Shown piece by piece: positions 59,369 to 64,000 of a DNA stretch of 64,000 bases. This DNA comes from JAWUWD01 sp034112085 (lineage in GTDB: Bacteria; Bacteroidota; Bacteroidia; Cytophagales; Cyclobacteriaceae), in NCBI GenBank assembly GCA_034112085.1, contig JAWUWD010000107.1, forward strand, positions 9,703 through 73,702. Reading direction: 5' to 3'. Every line of letters starts with the position of its first letter. The stretch's first letter is position 1. The notes below the pieces were generated by a model. That model made no database searches, was not told where the DNA came from, and saw nothing but the letters and a program-made list of their open reading frames with translations. The position numbers were made by a program, and so were the translations under genes.

Positions 59369-60364
59369 TTAAATTTTCACCAGCATTTTTCCTAAATTTT
59401 TTCCGTCAAATAAATCAATAAATGCCTGGGGAATGTTATCAAACCCCTCAACTAAAGTTTCGCTAAAGGTTATTTTTTTATCTTTGAGCCAAGCTGTTAA
59501 TTGTATTGTAGCGGATGGAAATTTATCTGTAAAATCACTAATGATAAACCCCCGCATAGTAGCGCTTTTTACCAGAATGATGGGTTGCAATCGAGGACCA
59601 AGTGGAGCACTAGTTTCATTGTAAAGAGAGATTGCACCACATACCGGTAATCGTGCATATTTATTAATATTTGCTAAAACAGCATCTGAAATCTCACCAC
59701 CTACATTGTCAAAGTAGATATCCACCCCGTTTGGGCAGGCATTTCTAACGGCTTCTTTTAAATCGGATGTTGATTTATAATTTATCGCAGCATCAAATTT
59801 GAATTTTGATTTGAGCAGGGCTGTTTTTTCATCTGAACCTGTGATCCCAACTACTTTACAACCCAGTAATTTGCCAATCTGGCCCACAACTGTTCCAACA
59901 GCTCCAGCTGATCCGGAAACGACTATTGTTTCACCTTTCTTTGGCAACCCAATTTCCATTAAACCTAAATAGGCAGTAAGCCCAGTCATTCCTAGAATCC
60001 CCATATAACAGGATAATTTACTTTCAGTTTGATCTACCTTATTTAAACCTGCCCCTTTAGTAGTTTGGTATTCCCTCCAATCCAAATTGCCTGAAACAAA
60101 GTCTCCTTCCTTAAAATCCACATGCTTGCTGTCCATCACTTCGGCCATAATTCCTGATTGTATGGGTTGATGTAATTCAAATGGAGGCACATATGATTTA
60201 GCCTCATTCATTCTACCTCGCAAATATGGATCGACAGAAACATATACTGTTTTCAATAAAATCTCACCGTCTTTAGCAGCAGGAACTTCGCTATTGGTGA
60301 TTTTAAAATCACTGAGTATTGGTTTTCCGTGTGGGCGTTTATTAAGAAGAATTATTTTATTCAT
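59369..60364 (-). CDS. NADP-dependent medium-chain oxidoreductase (leukotriene B4 dehydrogenase / CurA-like)
   Basis: 331 residues. It has the zinc-free MDR layout: N-terminal KIILLNKRPHGKPILSDF, VDPYLRGRMNEAKSY, then a Rossmann domain with VSGSAGAVGTVVGQIGK, and VDIYFDNVGGEISDAV. This group reduces the alpha,beta double bond of enones and alkenals with NADPH and helps remove lipid-peroxidation aldehydes. It is part of the minus-strand stress cluster with a Zn-dehydrogenase and HPF upstream. The sequence is intact. Confidence 0.92.
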   Translation of the reverse strand: MNKIILLNKRPHGKPILSDFKITNSEVPAAKDGEILLKTVYVSVDPYLRGRMNEAKSYVPPFELHQPIQSGIMAEVMDSKHVDFKEGDFVSGNLDWREYQTTKGAGLNKVDQTESKLSCYMGILGMTGLTAYLGLMEIGLPKKGETIVVSGSAGAVGTVVGQIGKLLGCKVVGITGSDEKTALLKSKFKFDAAINYKSTSDLKEAVRNACPNGVDIYFDNVGGEISDAVLANINKYARLPVCGAISLYNETSAPLGPRLQPIILVKSATMRGFIISDFTDKFPSATIQLTAWLKDKKITFSETLVEGFDNIPQAFIDLFDGKNLGKMLVKI

Positions 60365-60443
60365 GGTTTAAAATTTTAATGATAAGTCTTTCATTTCAAG
60401 TTAAAAGCTAATGGCTGCTTCGATATTAATGCCTCTTAGACTA

Positions 60444-60758
60444 TTAATAGTTTTTTAATCGACCCACTATAGTTTCTATTGCCGCATTTAATTTATTAAG
60501 CGCATTATTCACTGCTTTATCCACAGTCTTTGCGTGACTGGTCACCGCAATCGGCTGTCTGTTTTCCAGCCGCGCTTCTAGCATACAACGCTTGTCATTC
60601 TCTCCCTTTTTTCGAGAATTTTCATCTGCGAGATGCACTTCAACTCTCGTTATTTGATCGCTGAAATGAGATAGCTCATCCTCAATTAAGGAACTCACAT
60701 AACTTTCAAGTCTTTCGTCTCCTGGTATATTTTTATCTGTATTTAATTGAATTGTCAT
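60444..60758 (-). CDS. HPF/RaiA-family ribosome-associated protein
   Basis: 104 residues, only the N-terminal HPF/RaiA domain. The pattern RLESYVSSLIEDELSHFSDQ (20 residues), VEVHLADENS and the basic segment SHAKTVDKAVNNALNKL match the family of sigma-54 modulation / ribosome hibernation factors. The long-form C-terminal dimerisation domain is absent. It should bind the 30S subunit under stress and stop translation. It lies between the Zn-dehydrogenase and the oxidoreductase. Confidence 0.85.
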   Translation of the reverse strand: MTIQLNTDKNIPGDERLESYVSSLIEDELSHFSDQITRVEVHLADENSRKKGENDKRCMLEARLENRQPIAVTSHAKTVDKAVNNALNKLNAAIETIVGRLKNY

Positions 60759-60815
60759 ATTCTATTATATTTAAAAGCTCTGTCCTTTCTTAGGGTACAG
60801 AACCTATGTTATTTT

Positions 60816-61928
60816 TTACTTATTTGTCAGGATCACTTTCATAGCCTTTTCTTTGGCTGCATTACCAAAGACCTCGTAAGCCTTAAGTATCTCATTTAAA
60901 TTAAAACGGTGCGTAATTAGCTCCTCTGGTTTGATTTTTCCAGACTGTACCGTTTTCAGTAGCATCGGGGTAGTATTGGTATTGACTAGTCCCATGGTGA
61001 TAGTGATATTTTGAATCCATAAGTCCTGAATTTGTAGGTCTACACTATGCCCATGTACACCAATATTGGCTACATGTCCTCCAGGACGAACGACTCGTTG
61101 ACAGATGTCGAATGTAGCTGGGGCACCTACCGCTTCAATGGCCACGTCTACGCCATCTTTTGTTTCTGATATTATTTTTTTAATGGCATTTTCCTCTCCT
61201 GAGTTTATAGTATGGGTAGCACCTAACTTCTTGGCCAACTTCAAACGATTAGCATCCAGATCAATCATAAAAATTTTTGCAGGTGAATAATAGAATTGCG
61301 CAGTTAGCAAAGCAGACATGCCTATGGGGCCGGCACCCACAATAGCAATTGTATCACCAGGTTTTACGCAGCCGTTGATCACACCTATCTCATGACCAGT
61401 TGGGAGGATATCACTTAACATAACCAGAGCTTCTTCGTCAATTCCTTTTGGAACAGCATAAAGGCTATTGTCAGCATGTGGAATACGAACATACTCAGCC
61501 TGTGTGCCGTTGATCAGATTTCCCAATATCCAGCCACCATCTTCACAGTGCCCATACATTTGTTTTTTACAATACTCACAAGATCCGTCAGCAGTGATAC
61601 AAGAAATAATAACATGATCACCTTTCTTGAAATTCCTGACCGATGCACCCACTTCTTCGATCACACCGATACCTTCATGTCCTAGTGTAGTTCCTGGCTT
61701 AACAGAGGGAGTTTTACCATTCAGAATTCCTAAATCAGTTCCACAGATGGTTGTTTTAATTATTTTGACCAGAGCATCCGTTGGCTTAGCAATAGCTGGC
61801 TTAGTCACATCTTTCCATTCGATCTTGCCAGGTCCGTTATAGACGAGGCCTTTCACAGTTGAATCCTTTTTGGAAGGAGAACCGTTTGACGTGACTTTTT
61901 TTGTGGAGATAATTGTATCAGATATCAT
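60816..61928 (-). CDS. Zinc-dependent alcohol dehydrogenase
   Basis: 370 residues, with an extra Ser/Lys-rich N-terminus of about 25 residues. The catalytic zinc ligands are Cys in TTICGTDLGI and His with Glu in TLGHEGIGVIEE. The structural zinc has a cysteine set in GSCEYCKKQMYGHC (three of the usual four visible, a further Cys just before in ISCITADG). The Rossmann motif is IVGAGPIGMSA. It oxidises or reduces a small alcohol or aldehyde with NAD(P). It is the first gene of the minus-strand cluster; a 786-base spacer with repeats precedes it. Confidence 0.92.
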   Translation of the reverse strand: MISDTIISTKKVTSNGSPSKKDSTVKGLVYNGPGKIEWKDVTKPAIAKPTDALVKIIKTTICGTDLGILNGKTPSVKPGTTLGHEGIGVIEEVGASVRNFKKGDHVIISCITADGSCEYCKKQMYGHCEDGGWILGNLINGTQAEYVRIPHADNSLYAVPKGIDEEALVMLSDILPTGHEIGVINGCVKPGDTIAIVGAGPIGMSALLTAQFYYSPAKIFMIDLDANRLKLAKKLGATHTINSGEENAIKKIISETKDGVDVAIEAVGAPATFDICQRVVRPGGHVANIGVHGHSVDLQIQDLWIQNITITMGLVNTNTTPMLLKTVQSGKIKPEELITHRFNLNEILKAYEVFGNAAKEKAMKVILTNK

Positions 61929-62178
61929 TCTTAATGTTTATATGAAACTCAATAATTAAGATCTATAAGGTGATGCTATTTACTCTTAAGTGTATTACAA
62001 ATAAATTAGCAAGAATTACATAAATCGCTGATGGTTTGTACAAAACACTAACTTCAGTTAATAAATTGGATATGGAATAAGGATTTGATGTGGACAGGTA
62101 CAACGTTTAACAATAGTTATGTAATACTTGCAACAACTACCCTCGACCTTTTTGGCAGGAACAATGCAAGCAACGAGC

Positions 62179-62204
62179 AAACAAAAGCGTCCTTATAAGG
62201 ACAA
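62179..62204 (+). repeat. Left arm of a 26-bp inverted repeat
   Basis: 26 bases, perfect inverse match to 62508-62533. Each arm contains the 14-base palindrome GTCCTTATAAGGAC. Outside the arms the match continues imperfectly (GCAAG/CTTGC side). Confidence 0.75.
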
Positions 62205-62507
62205 CCCAGCTTTGATCTAATTGAAGTCAAACGTGCATATTTTAAATCAATGAATTGAATCCACATTTTAAATGAACCAAAAAGGCGAAAAGCGGCTATT
62301 TCCACAATTTAAATGAACCAGAAAAATCTTAATAAAATAGAAAATAAATAGTTTTTAAACAACTATATTAAGACTTCTTAATAAGAGATGGTAAAAGTGA
62401 TTTCCACATTTTAAAAAGACCACGACAATCTTCAACGATTGTGTTTTGATATTTATTATGATATCTCTGCATAATTGTAATGGTCTTCATTTGGCTAATT
62501 TCAACTT

Positions 62508-62533
62508 TTGTCCTTATAAGGACGCTTTTGTTT
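62508..62533 (-). repeat. Right arm of a 26-bp inverted repeat
   Basis: 26 bases, inverse match to 62179-62204. Confidence 0.75.
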
Positions 62534-62714
62534 ACCTTTTCCTTGCAGTGCCGTGTCACCAATGGCGTAGGAAAACATAAGCTTTCTGTGAATCCTAAAA
62601 GAAAAATTACAAGGCAATCTGTTTTAGAACAGTTGGGACAAGAAATTAAAAAATTGTTTGTGTCAATATTTATATAAACCTTGCGGTAAGGGTATAAAAA
62701 AAATCATTCCTATC

Positions 62715-63560
62715 ATGTCAAAAATATTTTTAGTCACAGTCTTTTTAAGCATTCCCGTAATTTTATTTTCACAAAGTACAGTTAAGGAAGACGCTATCGA
62801 ACAACCATTGTATAAACCATTTATTGAAAGATATATACTTGATGAAATCAAAAGTTTAAGGCAGGAAAATCAAAGCTTGAAAGCACATGTTACAGAACAA
62901 ATTGCTGAAGCCAAATTAGAGTCAGCAGATAGAGCAATTAATTATACCACAAGTACAATAAATAACATTTTTTACATAATAACTGCGGCAGCTTCATTGT
63001 TGGTGCTTTTAGGTTGGCGTTCTCTAAATGACATAAAAAAGAGTCTAAAGAGTGATATGGGAAAGAATATTCAATCCCTTACGGCTGACTATGAAAATCG
63101 TTTACAGCAGATTGAGGAAAAAATGATGGAGCGTTCGAATATCATGATAGAAACGCAACAAGACATAACAAATACAAATTCGATTCACTCCTTATGGATG
63201 CGCGTTGGACTAGAAAAAAGTGAAGAAGATAAAATTTCAATATATGATGAAATTTTAAACATAAACGAGAATGACATTGAAGCCATGACCTATAAGGCTG
63301 ACGCATTGTTAGAAATTGGAGAAGTCCGCTGGGCATTGGATCTTTCAAATACCGCAATTGAATATGACTCTGAGTACTCTCCTGCATACTGGCAGCGTGC
63401 TTGTGCTTATGCAAAGCTGGATAAACAATCTGAAGCACTTAAAGATATTGAAAAGGCAGTAGAATTGTCAGAAACCCTACAAGACGAACTGCTAAATGAA
63501 AAACATTTTGAAAATTTGCATGGTAATAAATCTTTTAAGATGTTAATTCCCCACTCGTAA
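62715..63560 (+). CDS. Exported TPR protein with internal membrane helix
   Basis: 281 residues from ATG 62715; the frame reaches further upstream to 62658, but the signal peptide begins here (about 1-21, ending LFSQ). A periplasmic coiled coil (about 40-70) and one membrane helix (about 85-108, IFYIITAAASLLVLLGW) follow. After a second, cytosolic coiled coil (about 115-160) there are two or three TPR-like units (about 190-275, including YDEILNINENDIEAMTYKAD in part and YWQRACAYAKLDK). There is no enzyme motif. I do not recognise a named family. It could be a scaffold linking an envelope signal to the cytosol. A terminator follows directly. Confidence 0.75.
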   Translation: MSKIFLVTVFLSIPVILFSQSTVKEDAIEQPLYKPFIERYILDEIKSLRQENQSLKAHVTEQIAEAKLESADRAINYTTSTINNIFYIITAAASLLVLLGWRSLNDIKKSLKSDMGKNIQSLTADYENRLQQIEEKMMERSNIMIETQQDITNTNSIHSLWMRVGLEKSEEDKISIYDEILNINENDIEAMTYKADALLEIGEVRWALDLSNTAIEYDSEYSPAYWQRACAYAKLDKQSEALKDIEKAVELSETLQDELLNEKHFENLHGNKSFKMLIPHS

Positions 63561-63588
63561 CCACTAGATCTTTTGAGTGGTTATTTCA
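63559..63588 (+). terminator. Terminator overlapping the TPR gene stop
   Basis: AACCACT (63559-63565) pairs with AGTGGTT (63576-63582) around a 10-base loop, followed by ATTTC. It begins within the stop codon. Confidence 0.5.
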
Positions 63589-63711
63589 ATAGAAACAGGC
63601 AATGGCGAACACACGAGATTTTGTATAAATAATAGCATTCAATGTGCAAAATATCAAAGTTTGCAATCTACTCAGACTACGTAGCTATTTGATCGGTAAG
63701 TGCCACGCAAT

Positions 63712-63876
63712 CTATTGACTCAATTGATACTCCAAATATTTTTTACAATTTCCCCGACCATTAATCCCTCGGTAACAAAAAACATTCTTATAGACGGTTA
63801 AGGGAGTGCTGATTGTATCTTCTTTTCCCTGGTATACAGGACATGTATTGATATATTGCCAACGTTTTGCAGACAT
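63712..63876 (-). CDS. Small Cys-containing protein (54 residues), unassigned
   Basis: ATG 63876 to TAG 63712-63714. The sequence begins MSAKRWQYINTCPVYQGKED, includes TPLTVYKNVFCYRG and ends in GNCKKYLEYQLSQ. It has three cysteines and balanced charge. TCPVYQGK...VFCYRG...NCKKY has the look of a compact small-domain family (I recall similar CPVY...FC...NC proteins in Bacteroidota but cannot name one). No signal or membrane segment is present. Codon use looks coding. The rest of 63589-64000 holds no other gene that I can support. Confidence 0.5.
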   Translation of the reverse strand: MSAKRWQYINTCPVYQGKEDTISTPLTVYKNVFCYRGINGRGNCKKYLEYQLSQ

Positions 63877-64000
63877 ATTATAGATGTTTAGAGATAAACT
63901 ATTCTTTAAATTTTTACTAAATGCGGATGATACTAAATGAAATTATTTACACTCTTTATATCCTCTTTTACAGGTCTCTATGCCAGACATTCATTGATTC

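Larger units (their letters stand above)
62179..62533. mobile_element. Possible small inverted-repeat element (MITE-like or IS remnant)
   Basis: 355 bases bounded by the 26-bp inverted repeats and holding no credible reading frame. Inside are three related 18-base units (62261-62278, 62302-62319 and 62404-62421), with consensus CCACATTTTAAATGAACC. Several copies of a short motif near an end recall the subterminal transposase sites of IS21-type elements. No transposase or target duplication was found. The spacer left of it (61929-62178) has nothing recognisable. Confidence 0.45.

Noticed and set aside
62117..62305. 62-residue minus-strand frame in the repeat element
   Set aside because: It overlaps the inverted repeat and internal repeat units; the sequence looks like non-coding repeat translated by chance.
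62480..62677. 65-residue plus-strand frame with a basic C-terminal part
   Set aside because: It runs through the right inverted repeat, its N-terminal half is a chance hydrophobic run, and no family resemblance was seen; possibly a transposase tail, but not supportable.
63937..64000. ATG followed by a hydrophobic run at the right edge
   Set aside because: Only 21 codons are visible and there is no recognisable ribosome-binding site or motif; it could be a signal peptide of the next gene but cannot be judged.
1..64000. Prophage, integrative element or secretion-system genes
   Set aside because: No integrase, capsid, tail, relaxase or secretion genes were found; the tRNA-Val gene has no attachment-site-like duplicate of its 3' end nearby.

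Overview
The window reads as a piece of a Bacteroidota chromosome, most likely a marine-type member of the Cytophagales. The evidence is the AT-rich composition, promoters of the Bacteroidota type (TTTG about 19-20 bases before TAnnTTTG, clearest in front of the tRNA-Val gene), few Shine-Dalgarno sites, and lineage-typical genes: a propeller (reg_prop/Y_Y_Y) sensor kinase, DUF2723 and AsmA giants, a fused IcmF mutase and an NPEY-type THUMP methyltransferase. No plasmid, phage or CRISPR signature was seen.

From 1 to about 46.8 kb the layout is ordinary core genome. The order is: a partial glycosyltransferase with a flippase-like membrane protein; ruvC; HIT, greA and a pentapeptide membrane protein; the rsmA-mgtE-phosphoglycerate dehydrogenase-like operon; and a vitamin, ribosome and lipid block (pdxA, DUF177, rpmF, fabH, efp, accB, accC, an acyl carrier protein). 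Next come an RNA methyltransferase with a patatin-like lipase, a 1092-residue periplasmic-propeller histidine kinase, icmF, thioredoxin with a small partner, and a SigZ-like sigma factor. Just upstream of the sigma factor is a 32-codon reading frame with 11 cysteines. After that come an aminotransferase / heptose kinase / GDPD-like operon, an adenosine-kinase-like sugar kinase, a cold-shock protein convergent with rhlE, a 5-oxoproline-use operon (M20 hydrolase, DUF2891, non-canonical NRAMP-like transporter, pxpABC), tRNA-Val, AsmA, DUF2723 and an OmpR/histidine kinase pair.

From about 46.8 kb to the right end the window changes character. It holds a complete IS6-family element without target duplications, three promoter-proximal direct repeats, a YtxH-like protein, a coiled-coil stress-type lipoprotein behind an intergenic region full of repeats, and an AraC / hybrid kinase / response regulator cassette. 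Beyond that lie a GABA-type aminotransferase, a broken nitrilase-family gene and an Orn/Lys/Arg decarboxylase. A minus-strand series follows: Zn-alcohol dehydrogenase, HPF/RaiA, quinone-type oxidoreductase, a truncated receiver domain, a VIT/CCC1 transporter, a PAQR/hemolysin III protein and a decayed second VIT copy. The last part has a small inverted-repeat-bounded segment, a TPR membrane protein and a 54-codon cysteine-containing reading frame. This is best read as a stress-response accessory island that has been rearranged several times: at least three gene remnants are visible.

The items most worth follow-up are the Cys-rich micro-ORF next to the SigZ-like factor, the NRAMP-like protein lacking the metal-site motifs inside the 5-oxoprolinase operon, the chimeric decarboxylase/VIT junction, and the repeat-bounded element near 62.2-62.5 kb. 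All calls come from reading the sequence and its translations; no database search was run.
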